Shown: positions 12,957-24,574, numbered from the stretch's first letter. The stretch: 64,000 nt of DNA from Amesomyces nigricolor (GCA_004802645.1 SRKS01000005.1:434001-498000); one strand, 5' to 3'. Notes: a model not told the origin generated them from the letters alone. Program-made: numbers and translations.

Positions 12957-14836
12957 TCAGTGCATCCGGGGTTTGTAGCCCTTGACGGACCTCCACTGCA
13001 CAAATGACGCGCCAATGAAGGCAGCCCCCGCCGCTGCGACTGACACGTAGAAGATAGAGGTCAGAGCCGTATTATAGATGTTGACCAGCTTCGCGCAGTC
13101 TGCCTCGTCCTTGACCATGTCGCCAACATGGGTTGCCCCTGAATCAAGAAGGGCAGAAAGGTCAAGGCCAGGGATGGCAGCGCGAGCCGCGAGGTCGATT
13201 AACCGCTGGTTGAAGACATTCTGTGCGATACAGACGAAGATGGAACCACCAAGCTGCATGCCGAAGAAGATAAGGGAGATGCCTGAGGGAATGTCTTCAT
13301 CAGCCAGGATGGTTTGGACAGCAAGCGAGGCCTGCTGCGTGCCAAAGCCAAGGCCCAGACCGACCAGAATCTGGTAGCCGATCCAGTGGCGCGAAGGTTC
13401 ATCGACGGACAAGGTCGACAGCATGCCCGACCCCACAGCCGCAAAAATGCTGCCCACCATCATGACGGGCGAAGGGTATCCGATCAGCTGCGCAGAGCCG
13501 CCGCCCATGACAGACCCAAGCGCCTGTGACAGGACGAGGGCAATGGTCCTCACCCCTGACTCAACCGGGCTGACGTCCTGGATAGCCTGGAACCAAACAG
13601 GCAGCCAGTAGGTGACGATCATCATGACTCCGCCGGTCATGGTCTGGTACCAGAGCGAGGCTACGACGGTACGCTGTGCCGCGACGTGGGGGGGGATGGT
13701 GGCAACATCTGGCCTGGTAATTTGAGCAGCAGCGAAGGCGATAGCCAGCAGCCCGCCGACCACCCAGAGGAGGATGATGCGCCAGTTGCTCCAGCTGTAG
13801 GTGGACCCGGCCCATTGCAGCGCCAGGACGAGGCAGACCACACACGGCAGAAGGAGGGCCGCGCCTAGGGGGTCGAGGTGCTTGAGTTTATCCGCCCATG
13901 CCCTGTCGTAATCCTTGCTTGGGACTGGCTTGACGAAAAAGAAGAGGATCGACACAACGGCCAGACCAACCGGGAGGTTGATGAGAAAGCACCAGCGCCA
14001 GCTCGCATTGCTCGTCAGGGCGCCGCCAATCAAGGGCCCGATGATGGCTCCGATGTTCATGCAGGCCATCAAGACGCCGAACAAGATAGGGCGTTTTCGG
14101 AGCGGGGCGTTCTCGGTGACGAGGATAATAGAGCCGGACAGGACCCCTCCAAGACCGAGCCCCTGGACGGCGCGGCCGACGATGATGGTCGTCGAGTTCA
14201 TGGCGCCCGCCCCAATCGCGGAGCCGACCATGAAGATCAGCACGAGCGTCATGTACACCCACCTCGGGGGGTAGAAGCGGTAGAAACGGCCGAGGGGCAG
14301 CTGCATGGCGCAGCCGGTCAATTGGTAAGCGCTCGCGTACCATCCAATATCGTCGAATGAACGGAACTCGTCGGTAATGGCCGGAACGGCTGTCGAGACG
14401 ATGGTTCGGTCCTGCGGAAGATGATGCCACGCCCGGTCAGACAAGCCTTTCTCCGGCCGGGATGCTTGGGTGAGACGTGGGGTGGGTAGGTAGGGAGGGA
14501 CGAAAGCGACTGGACTGAAAGAATACGAACCAGCGAAACCAGAAACATGGCCAGCGAGATGGCCACCATGATGACAGCCATGGCCGCAGAGCCAGGGTAC
14601 TTGCTCTTGTCCTCAGCCTCAATTCCACCCTCTCCATCCTCCAGATTCTCCTCCACAGCGGCGGGCTGTTCGCCCTTGTCCTCGTCGCCCTTGTGCGTCA
14701 AGGGGGTTGCGTCACTAAGGCGTGGTTCGGTGGGTTCATGATCGCGCGGCGTGGTTGGCATCCCTGAAGCAAGACTTTTGAGCTCGATCGAACTCCCCTT
14801 CTCCGGAGGAGCCCCTGTACGTGTCGAATGAGGCAT
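12957..14836 (-). CDS. MFS drug:H+ antiporter, DHA2-type (14 TM) exporter
   Basis: Predicted plasma-membrane efflux pump. Exon 1 (14836-14531) encodes a hydrophilic, acidic N-terminus and the first membrane helix ending MFLVSL. A 119 bp intron (GTTCGT..CGCAG) leads to exon 2 (14411-12957), starting DRTIVSTAVPAITDEF; joined about 586 aa. The LDRTIVxTAxPxI motif, GRAVQGLGLGG, the motif C-like GPLIGGAL followed by SWRWCFLINLPVG, and roughly 14 hydrophobic segments mark the DHA2 family. Placement in the cluster suggests export of the polyketide or self-protection, like AurT for rubrofusarin; substrate is unknown. The start is uncertain: the frame stays open to a Met at 15043, which would add 69 residues. 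It is divergent from the gene at 15929. Confidence 0.88.
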
Positions 14837-15928
14837 TCTTTGGTAACGAAACCCATGCGAGGGTGGTCCGGTCATTGACGATGGCGGTGGGGAAACGAGG
14901 GCCACTCCTCCTTCATATGCAGTAGTGTCGGCGTATGGGTGCGGCAAAGCAGAAAACCTGTCCGCTCTTACTGGAATAAGGCTTGGCGAGGGGACTGGTT
15001 TAAGTATTGAAGCCTTGTTCTCGGTCAATTTGACGCACCGCATCAGGAGGAGCCAGGGGGGTGGTTATGGGACGCGTACTACATAGGCCCAACAGAACGT
15101 CGAAGCCATTGGTTGAAGGCCGACTTCGGTGGTCGGATTTCGGGCCGCACTGGTTGAATGGTTGGCGGGAACTACTGTTAGGTACATGGGCATGCGCAGA
15201 GTACGTACATACTCCCATGTACTCCTGGGGCCCCTGGGCACGGGAACAAAGAGGGTTGCATTTTGCCCCCCTTACCCACTCGACACTTGACGGGTTGTGA
15301 TATTCCAGACTCAGTTGGCCGATTGCACCTAATTACGACGCGCAAGTCCATGTACAGTAGTATTGCATATACAAACAGACGTCAGGCCGAATTCGTCAAG
15401 CGGGCAGCGTCCCGTTCCGCATCGGGGTACCTGGTAGGGCGTCGATCAGCCGATTCAACGCTAAGCGCGTTTCAGCTAGAACAAGCGGGCGATGTTAAAG
15501 TTTATTACATCGACCCGCGGGCGTGCTGTTGGTGACATTGAACATAAATGGACGCAGCCAGGATGCGAGGATGCGAGGATGTGATTACGGCGATCAACGA
15601 TATGGATGCAACGAACCATGGCCCGACACACTCCTCGCTGACATAGTTCGGTAAACCTATGCAAGGATCCGGCGGCAGGTAGGATTCGCAAGCTGCAGGG
15701 CCAGCTAGAATACACCATCAGAGTCCGAGGTGTGCAGGACGGCGCAACGGACTCGGGAGAGACGGCAGCAGTTATGAACACCCGTACTGCCAGGCCGAGG
15801 TGAGGTGACACTTGCCCATGGGGAAAGAGATAAATTAGTAGAACAAACCGCAGCTCTGCCAAGCTTCACAAACACCAGATCATCTCTTCTTCCTTCCCCC
15901 TATTCCATCGTTCTGAGGCCGAGCAACC
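14837..15928. other. Divergent intergenic region
   Basis: About 1.1 kb between the divergently transcribed MFS exporter and the RHPNY membrane-protein gene. No coding region is supported; it presumably carries both promoters. If the MFS gene starts at its upstream Met, 14837-15043 is coding. Confidence 0.45.
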
Positions 15929-16824
15929 ATGTCAGAGGTCGAGGAGGTTACCATTACCAAAGCCGAGCTCAAGTCCAAGGACTTTGTGCCGCGCGGGAAC
16001 AAGTCGCCATCTCCTTTCAATACCTCACTCTACCTTGGCCTCAGGGCGCTTGACTGCTTCTGGCAATACTTGGTCCTTTCTCAAGCCTACGGGTCTTTCT
16101 TCATCCGACTCCTCGGATGCACTGTCATCGCAGACTCGGCAGCCACTGTGACTGGCATCCCCCAGATCGACAGCCTTGGTCTTTCTGGGTACAGACTCGT
16201 CCTGCTTTTGATGAACGTCTTGGCCGCCTTGAAGCACTTCTGGTTCGTCCTTCGCGTCGCCGAGGAAGCCTGGACGCTGCCTGGCGCCATCATCGTGGGT
16301 CTCGACAACATCTTCTTCGACACCCTCAACAACCTCCTCTTCCTCTGCGTCCCCACCTCAGCGGGCTCTCACGCGACTGGAGAATCGTTGACAAACCCCT
16401 ATCTGCTAACCGGCGTCACGCTCTTCGTCGCTGGGATTGCGTTGGAGTGCATCTGCGAAGTCGACCGCAAGCTCTTCAAGGCCGACAAGAAGAACAAGGG
16501 CAAGCCGTACGTCGGAGGCCTTTTCGCAGTCATCCGCCACCCCAACTACGCTTCCTTCACCATTTGGAGAGCTGGCCTTGCCGTGGCAACTAGTGGTGCG
16601 ACAGCCGGGCTCGTCATTGCCGCTTTCTTCACATGGGACTTTTCGAACCGCGCTGTTCCGGCCCTGGACGAGTACTGCTCAAAGCGGGTGAGTACTTGCC
16701 CGCCTAATTCTACCAAGTGCTTTGTCCCTCTCGGGGCTCGATGCTGACTTTATACTAGTATGGAGAGATGTGGGCCGAGTACAAGAAGAAGACCACATAT
16801 ACCCTGATTCCTTACGTGTTTTGA
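15929..16824 (+). CDS. Polytopic membrane protein with RHPNY motif (steroid-reductase/ICMT-like fold)
   Basis: Exons 15929-16687 and 16759-16824, intron 71 bp (GTGAGT..TAG), 274 aa. Several hydrophobic segments are visible (for example LRALDCFWQYLVLSQAYGSF, LTGVTLFVAGIALECICEV), followed by GGLFAVIRHPNYASF and a basic C-terminus ending YTLIPYVF. The RHPNY motif near the last helices is shared by DUF1295/steroid 5-alpha-reductase-like proteins and isoprenylcysteine methyltransferases, where it helps bind the cofactor. The usual Glu a few residues after RHPNY is absent (Thr-Ile-Trp follow), so reductase or methyltransferase activity is unproven. It sits between the exporter and the oxidase and may be a cluster gene; this is inference from position only. 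Confidence 0.8.
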
Positions 16825-17555
16825 GCCTGTATCTCGGTCTTCGACGTCAAGAGAGGTGTCTAAGTTCTTCGTTTTTCTGTACTTCAGACAGGAAAAGGGC
16901 TGATCATCTGCTGGAAAACCGTCTCATTTTCCTGCAAAACGGTCAAGGTTGCGTCGTAGAATGGAAGTAACGCGGCAAACATGTTGGGCATGGTCCTTGC
17001 GCGGGAATATCGCAGGACCTAACCTCTGCTTATGTGGAGGTCAGCATTATCTACAAATGTTCAGCAGTTAACTAGTTTATATCTGGATAAAAGTGAAGAT
17101 GATTTGAAGGAGGATCTTTCATGGTTTCTTTTGCTATTGATGTGATTGTGTTGGAACCAGCGGGGTTTTGATGGGTTGAACAGAGGGCCAAAACAACAAC
17201 AATTGCAAGATTGATGGAACAACGTGGGTTGCGATGGCTTCAACTGAATGACTGGCCTGTTGAACTGTCGTTGTTCGCCAAGTGGCCCTGGGCCTGGATT
17301 CTGGTCAGTGACGAGAACATTCTGCTATATTTCTACCGTGAGAACAGCCGAAATCACCCAAGTAAAGACGGAAGAGAGGTGCCAGGCAGTGCATTGTGTA
17401 TTTGTGTCACAAAGATCAGGTCAAGTACGTGGTATCGCCGGTGCTCAGCCGTCCTCCGTGCTCCCACCCCCCACTCCCCCTTCCCCGATTAGCGCTGGAA
17501 GCCCATCTTCCCCCCTCCGTTGCAAGACTCTCCTGGCATTCCCGATCTTTCAATC
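16825..17555. other. Intergenic, convergent 3' ends
   Basis: About 730 bp between the 3' ends of the RHPNY protein gene and the multicopper oxidase. AT-richer than the flanks; no coding region is supported. Probably holds both 3' UTRs. Confidence 0.45.
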
Positions 17556-19828
17556 TTACGGGTGCCCTCCTCCGGTAAACTGACGCCACCAGTCCTTGAT
17601 CCACTTTAGGATGTCCTCCCATCGGGTAGCCGGCTTGGAGTCGAGCGCATACTCCCGAGGCACTTTAGGCCACGCATCAACTCCATCCAAGATGGCCATC
17701 GACATGCCTCCCATCATGTGCAGCTCAAAGTGGCAGTGGAACAGCCACGGTCCCGGATCGGTCACCTGGTACCGGTAAATGGTCCAGAACCCGCCAGAAG
17801 GCTGGGTGGCAAAGACAGTCATCCAGGTGTCCCGGAGCCCCGGGTTGACCAGGTTGAAGCTCTGGGGCTCGGCGGCGATGGCCTCGGCGACGCTGCTGTA
17901 CTTCCAGCGACCCTCGCCGCTGCCAATTCTCCACGTCTTGCTGCCGTGCTTGTGCATGACGTGTTGGAAGGCGAGCTCATCGCCCGGCAGTGAGGCAACT
18001 TCCAAGATCAGATCCACCCAGGAGCCGTTCTTGGTCCGGATGACGAGATTCTCGTCGTCGGTCCCCAGCGTGCTGTTGGGATAGAAAAGCATGGGCCGAT
18101 CAGCTTTGAAGTCGGGAGCGTACAGCTGCTTCTTGTTCATAGTGTATTTGTTTGGCGCACCTACTCGGCCCATCACAAGGAGGAATTCTTCATCCGCCAC
18201 GGCTGCCGGCACAGACGCTGGCCACGGAGTCATGGTGTCAGACGAGAGGTCGTACGGGGTGTAGCTCTTGGTGTTGGTAATCTCGAGAGCGCTCATGCCG
18301 CCGTATGTCACGTAAGGCTGCGATTTTCGGGTGCTGTGCTCGCCTCCTTTGTACACCATGTTGCCAAAACCCGAGAGGACTTGGGTGGCGCCCGAGTCGG
18401 GCAGGCGGATGGTGTAGCGCGCAGGGGGCTTGTCGAGCTTTACCATGACCGAGAAGCGCTCGCCCGAGCTGATGGCGGCGGCCACGAATTCTCGGGGTTC
18501 CACGTAGGCTCCGTCGACCTCGTACAGCCACATGGGATGCTCATCGATGGAGAAGTCGATTTGCTTGTTCGGCTGCGTCGCGATGAAATTCATGCTGACC
18601 CAGCCGTCCATCGCATCGACCTCGACAGTGGCGTTGCTTCCGCTGGACGGAATGCATCCCCACTGGATGTGATCAGGCACTTTGCTGATGTCACTCGAAT
18701 TCACCACCCACGGCCCTTGAATTCCAGGCGCTGTCAAGGGGAAGCAACTATAGATTGGTTTAATTAGCACCGGCTCTATACGCTCCACCAGCTTATGAAT
18801 CAGGGGTGTTTCTTACCCTTTGTCGGTGACGTTCTGGTCAGGGAATGTGGCCTGTTTGGGCCCCGGATTTGTCTGATTGATGAGAAATGCCTGGGGTGGA
18901 CAGTACGCCTCACCATGACCGTTTAACAGAATACTGTCAACACAGCTAAAGGTGAGATTTTTGTGTTAGTCCGATATGTAGTGGCGCCTGGAGACTCAAG
19001 TGACGCGAATCTCAACTCACAAGATCAACAAATTGGAGTCTTGAATCGCTTTCCACCATGCCTCGGAAGTGAAACTCGTCCACTCTGACAGAACCATGAG
19101 TTTTGGATTGCTCGCAGCTTTGTTCATGGCCTTAATATCTTTCGGGTCCTTGCTGATTTGGGACCACAGTCCCGTCATGTTTTGCTTTGGCCTGGATGGA
19201 TCAAATTCGTAAGTATCCATTGCTGTCACCAAGAGCCCGTCTGGCTGGCGCAACTAACTTGATGAACATGGCTCCATAGAGCCCATCCACGAGCGTCATC
19301 CGTTCGTGGGAGTGGTACCAATGCGTGCCAGGAGGTGAGGCCTTGAAGCGATAGACGAAGGATTGTCCTGGCAGGATGGGCTTCTGAGAGAGTCCGATGA
19401 CTCCATCAGACCATGGAGTGCCGGCTTGGCTGTAACGAGTTTGTTTCCCTGTCAGTGACATGTTTGCAACACTGTGTTTGCGTGTGCGTGGGGTGCTTAC
19501 GCGATCCCGTGCCAGTGAATGGTTGCATTTCGGGGCATGTCATTGTGCACGGTAATCTGTGAGGAAAACAACCGGCAAATTAATACCTGCAGATGATAAA
19601 AAGAAGCGTGCCGGTGTTGCACAGATACATACGTACTTCAACGTCGTCATCTTCGTTAAACACCAGGTTCGGTCCCGGGAACTGGCCGTTCGTGAAGATC
19701 ATCTGCCTCGAGTGACCGTTGGGAGCACCCACGCCCCATGAGAGGCGCAATGTCTCTCGGACTTTGGCAGCCCATGACAGATGGGCGAAACAGGTACATA
19801 ACAGCAACAAGAGAAATGTTCGAGCCAT
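17556..19828 (-). CDS. Secreted multicopper oxidase (laccase-like)
   Basis: Six exons (19828-19637, 19556-19501, 19429-19259, 19191-19021, 18945-18817, 18747-17556) give 1911 nt, exactly 636 aa; introns are 67-80 bp with GT..AG ends. A signal peptide (MARTFLLLLLCTCFAHLSWA) targets it for secretion. Copper ligand blocks are all present: HWHGIAQ (exon 2/3), THWYHSHERM (exon 3), HVMHKHGSKTW and WLFHCHFELHMMGGMSM (exon 6), the last carrying the type 1 Cys and an axial Met. Exon 5 supplies CVDSILLNGHGEAYCP, typical of ascomycete pigment oxidases. Enzymes such as GIP1 (aurofusarin) and Abr2 or yA (conidial pigments) oxidise or dimerise aromatic polyketides; a similar step on the neighbouring PKS product is plausible. 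The C-terminus ends in a Trp-rich tail without a GPI signal. Confidence 0.95.
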
Positions 19829-20706
19829 GGTGAACTACTCTCACGGGGGGGAATACAGGTGTCAGGAGACTGATGAGACCGTCTATGCCTCTGGGGAAGT
19901 CTTCCTTCCCAGAGCTGCTTTTGATTCCGACCTCTCTGTCATCCTGGCTTGCGGCCTAATACCCCCTTTTTGGCCTGTGGATAACCCCGAGTCGTATTGT
20001 ACCAGACACACCTGACAAGCTCGGAGATGAGACCTTCACTCAGTCTGGATACCTGGTATGGCGACAACAAGGCCAGCTCAGTTCGAGGAACTGTCAGCAC
20101 GCAGTAGCGTTGCAGTGGAGCGGGCCTGGTAGCGAAGTCACGCCGCATGACCCTAGCACATAGGACCTGTTCACGCGAAGTACTGGTACATGACTGAAGT
20201 ACATGCGTGTACATGCATGTGCGAAGGGCAAACCCCCGGTCCCCTGTGCTCTTGGCGTCGGAGCCGCTTCGCCTCATGCGAGTATTAGACGAGAACCACC
20301 TCTTCAAGTTCAACCCCATTCTTGGTCGGTATCCCCGACTCACCGGTAAACACAAGCGAGAATTGCTGACTGCAGTCAGGGTCACGTTCGGCGAGACAAG
20401 CTTCCATATTCCGCCCAGTCCCCAGCTAGCGCCATGGGCCATGCCTCGCGGGCCAAACTATTACTTCCGTTAACGTTACATGCATGGCCACTCTTGAGTC
20501 ACATCAAATCCAAGCGAGGCAGTTTATCGCACCTGGCACCACCCCTCGCCACAGCTTCATCGCTTGGCCCCAGAGGAGGGTGTTCGCATCCATCAAACAA
20601 CGGCATCTTAATACAGTTCAGACACCTGGACTCGGCCCAACACCCTGCTTGACGGCCTCGAGGGGAAGTTAGCACGCTGCATTCCACCAAAGTCAGTCCT
20701 TACACA
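19829..20706. other. Divergent intergenic region
   Basis: About 880 bp between the divergent oxidase and ACP/C-methyltransferase genes. I looked for the upstream KS, AT or PT part that would make the latter a full synthase and saw none. Confidence 0.5.
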
Positions 20707-22227
20707 ATGACCCATTCACCGACAATCATGAGCGAACGAAACCGGCTCTCAACCACGGTCCTTGAAGTACTATGTAGTGCTATCTCGAGTGAAACCGGAC
20801 GCAAATATGAGTTTACGAATGTCGAAACCCCCTTCGCTGACCTTTCGCTGGACCCTCTCGCGATAATGAACGTGCTCGAGATTGTAAACAACCGCACCGG
20901 GATCGAACTTCCTGCTTCCCTCTTCCGAGACTGCGCCACCATCTCTGAAGTTGCAAAGAAGTCCGGAACGACGGCCAATGGTTCGTGAACCCGTTCAAAC
21001 ATCAACACTCCCATCTCTTCTGAGTCTTCTCCACAACTCTTGGACGTCCCGGATGCTGAATATTCTCAAAACACAGTGCTCGGTGCTCCATCGGCGGTGC
21101 CTCGCGGACGGCTGGTGCAGACGGCATTCGCAGATGTCAACAAACTCCTGCCGCGGTTTCAAGACGAGACAGGGACCGCCGATTTCTGGACCGCTGTCTA
21201 CCCTGCTCAGAGGAGGCTTGTTCTTGCCTTCATCAACGAGGCATTTGCGCGGTTGGGATCCCCACTGAGCGACATGCCACCCAACACGCCGCTGTCGTAT
21301 CCGCCTGCCGTCTTGACCAAACACCATCGGGTGCTCGGCGGCGCCGTCTTTGATATTCTCAAGGACGGCGGCCTGGTAAACTACGAAGGCGGTCGCTATC
21401 TACGCACGACTACCGCGGTGGACACAACTCCAGTCGAGTTGATCTACGAGAACCTCCTCCGGGAGTACCCTTCGCATGCTAACACGCACCGTCTCCTCCA
21501 TGTCACCGGCTCGCGGTTCGCAGAATGCCTTTCGGGCGAGGCAGACCCCATCAGGCTCCTGTTCGGCAAGAATAAAAACTTGCTGCAAGATTTCTACACC
21601 AATGCCCCAATGTCTGTGGCCGCCTCTAAGCTTCTTGCCTCACTTCTCGGAGATGTCTTCTCCAAGATATCCCGCGAGAAAAACCGCTGCGTCGAGATCC
21701 TCGAGGTCGGCGCCGGCCTGGGCGGCACCACCAAGTTCATCCTCGACATGCTCGTCGAGACTGGAATCCCGTTCAAATACGTCTTCACCGACATCTCGGC
21801 GTCCTTTTTTGCCGCCGCCAAGAGCCGATACAAGAACCTCTCTGCGGGCTCCATCGAGTATCTCGTTCTCGACATCGAGAAAGAGCCGCCCCGGACTCTC
21901 CAACACCGTTTTGACGCAGTGATATCGACCAACTGCATCCACGCCACCAAGAGTCTCGTCGTTTCCTGCTCCAATTCGCGGCGGCTCCTGCGTGCCGGCG
22001 GTTTCTTTGCCTTGGTCGAGTTTACCACGCGGCTCTACTGGCTGGACCTTGTGTTCGGCCTGCTGGACGGATGGTGGCTCTTCGAGGATGATAGGAAGCA
22101 TTGTACGGCGGACGAAGCTGTGTGGAAGGCTAACCTGGAAGCGTCGGGGTTTTCGGAAGTTCTGTGGGTGGAGGGGCAGGGGAATGGGAGACCAAATCCT
22201 CAGTTGATAGTTGCCTGTACGGAGTAA
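20707..22227 (+). CDS. Free-standing ACP-like plus C-methyltransferase didomain (NR-PKS CMeT type)
   Basis: The N-terminus (about residues 8-85) has an acyl-carrier fold pattern, but the phosphopantetheine site reads LSLDPLAIM, with Pro (CCT) in place of Ser. The rest matches the C-methyltransferase domain of non-reducing PKSs: FWTAVYPAQRRLV, LLHVTGSRFAECLSGEADP, the SAM motif EILEVGAGLGGTTKF, then TNCIHATKSLV and FALVEFT, which keep the His and Glu of the catalytic dyad described for citrinin synthase. A single in-frame TGA at 20986-20988 divides the frame. It disappears if a 96 bp intron 20981-21076 (GTTCGT..ACACAG) is removed, which keeps frame; otherwise it is a CGA-to-TGA nonsense mutation. 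No KS, AT, PT or TE is present, and the frame starts at a clean Met and ends normally. It could methylate the polyketide of the adjacent PKS in trans, or be a remnant of a lost synthase. Confidence 0.75.
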
Positions 22228-22589
22228 GAGGAGCTGTAGAGTACGACCCGGTGCCCGAGTGATATCAGCAAGCGGAGGAAATAATTCAGCGGCGCTATGC
22301 GACCTCTCATTGTTATGATGCTCCGTGATGGAATCCCGAATCCATCACCATGACGCATTTTCTGGTGTAGTGGTACGCTCTCTCCTGTCGAACCGCAGGG
22401 GGCAACAAGCCACCTGGGTTAGCGCATATCTGCCCCTCTTCTATCTGCGTGGCCCAGCCCAGCCAGACAGTTTTTTCCAAAATCAACGAACAACATGAAC
22501 AACACTGAACAACCCTTTGAGTTCCATCCTGGTGGTGATATTTGGTGCTGAATCAATTGCTTCATTCCCTGTGCAGTGGTGCGACATCT
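22228..22589. other. Intergenic spacer before the transposon block
   Basis: About 360 bp after the methyltransferase gene with no supported coding region. The right part may hold more diverged sequence of the LTR relic that follows, but I cannot align it with confidence. Confidence 0.4.
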
Positions 22590-22710
22590 CCCTCTGAACG
22601 GGAAGGGCACCTCGTTGGAATATTTCTTTCTTCCTTTTCTCTTCTTTTCAAGTTTAGTGTGCTCGTCGAGTCGTCACCTGCTAGCTGTAATATACTCGTT
22701 GGGACCGTTA
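22590..22710 (+). repeat. Diverged LTR end related to element B
   Basis: The last roughly 90 bases match the 3' end of the element B LTR with few changes: CAAGTTTAGTGT(G/A)CTCGT, then CGTCACC(T/A)GCTAG, and the terminal ...GACCGTTACA at 22701-22710. Upstream similarity fades. No matching second LTR, target duplication or internal region is visible here, so this is a solo or truncated LTR from an older family member. It ends directly against sequence that I assign to the LINE 5' region. Confidence 0.7.
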
Positions 22711-23146
22711 CATCCGTGGTAGGAACCCAAGCCACTTCCATTCTATCTTGCCGCCACGTCAGGCACATAGGCCGCTCGTTAAGCCTCCCCTCCGGCTATA
22801 CGAGGTACCGCGTACTTGAGAGCGTGCCGGCGCTATCGCTAAACTTCCCGCTATTCCAAAAGAGAATATTGATATACCTGCCCATACCGATCAGCCATGT
22901 CTTGACTACTATAGTCAGACGGTGGATCCGCTCGTTCCTCTCTGTTGGAATATCTACGCCAGAGTCCAGTCCGGGCAGGACGACGCTTATTCCCGGGGAA
23001 GTAGTCACGTGGCCTATGGCCTCGGGGACGGCTGCTTCAGCTGCAACGTCCTCACCGAGACATCATGATTAGGAAGCTGCAGGACGAGGCCTACGAACAT
23101 CGACAACCGAAGCGCTATAGAAGCCGGAGAGTGGCGGAATCGAGCG

Positions 23147-24574
23147 ATGCGCGACGCTACGCCAGGAGGCGCCGCGCGGCGTGGCGCGCCGCGAAGCCCT
23201 GGAACCGAAGCGGAAGACGCGATCATGGTCGCGTCTGGAGAAGAAAATGATGCCGGCACGCAGGAACGTATCGTGGACGAAGCGCCTGTACAACCACCCT
23301 CACCGAAGCGCCCGAGCCATACCTTAAAACCGAGTATAAAGCTGCGCGAAGCTATGCAATCGACTGAGGGTGCGACCACCACATCGAAGCGAGTTACCAG
23401 CGAGGGTATGCAGGCCACTGCGACGAGAGGAATACGTATGACAGGGGGCGAGAGTGGGTTGTACGACCGGGCGGAGACTGGGAAGTCATCGCTACAGGTA
23501 CTCCTGGAGGCAATCAGCGAACTACGCAACGTCGTCGACAGGCAGCAAAAGACAATCGGAGAATTGCGTCGCCAGTCCCAGGAATACCAACGCTAATCTC
23601 AAGAACGCTAGTACTAGATAGAAAGTACACTCCTGGACACTAAGGCCCAACTGTCAGAAGAACTGAGGCAAGCCCGGGAACAAATTGACGCGCTAGTGCG
23701 CAACCAGAGCGTCACGGCCGCGTCCCAACTAAGCCCAAGGGCATCCTACGCCGATATCGCCCGTATACCGCCGACGAGCCAGCCAAGCGGGATACGCACC
23801 CTCTCTACCTCGAACACGATACCGTCGATATATACGGACACTCTGTTCTATACAGTTGATATATCCAGGGTGGAAGAAGGGGAAAAGGGCAAAGTTCAAG
23901 TAGCGGATATCAGGAAGGCAATCGAGAAGGAAGTCCGAATATAAGAGGATAAGGGACACTGGCGCTATATAGTAGTGGTGAAGGAAGCCCGCAACCCGGA
24001 CCGGGTTAGAGTGGTCTATAGGAACGAAAGTGAGGTCCAGCTCGTCAAGGAAGCGGCATAAAAGATCACTATCCTAGGGGTACGGGTGCTGAGAGATCAG
24101 CTATACCTAGTTAGAGTAGATAACGCCAACCGGACAGCTGTTCTTGATATAGATAGAAATGTCCTGTCAGAAGTAGTAGAAGTCCTTGGGACAGAAAATA
24201 AAGTCAATATTGTAAAGATTTCCTGGCTTAGTAGGAAGGATACGGGCAAAGCCTACGGCTCGATAGTCGTCTACGTGACCAAGGGCAGCGAGGCAAGACG
24301 ACTCCTGGATAGCCACTACTTCCATTTAGCCGGGGAATCAGCCTATACGAGCGTGTTCGCGCCCCGGGAGGACCCAATCCAGTGCTATAACTGTCAAGAT
24401 ATAGGCTATAAGGCCTACTTATACAAGAAACTGCAGGTCTGCGCAAAGTGTACGGGACAAGGCCACTACTATAAGACATGCCAAGCGGCAGTACCAAAGT
24501 GTATACTATATAGCGGACTATACGAATCGTTCAATAGGAACTGCCGGGTACGCCGACTATATAAGGATGTATAA
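23147..24574 (+). pseudogene. LINE ORF1 (Gag-like, zinc-knuckle) with stops
   Basis: One continuous frame, broken only by stops near 23594, 23609, 23615, 23942 and 24059, all TAA or TAG at positions suiting Gln. Contents: a disordered N-terminus, a coiled coil (LLEAISELRNVVDRQQKTI), an RRM-like middle, and C-terminal zinc knuckles starting CYNCQDIGYKAY. Several knuckle ligands read Tyr where His or Cys is normal (GYKAYLYKK, CILYSGLYESF), as CAC or TGC to TAC transitions would produce. The terminal TAA overlaps the ORF2 ATG (ATGTATAA, 24567-24574), suggesting termination-reinitiation in the ancestral element. Confidence 0.8.
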
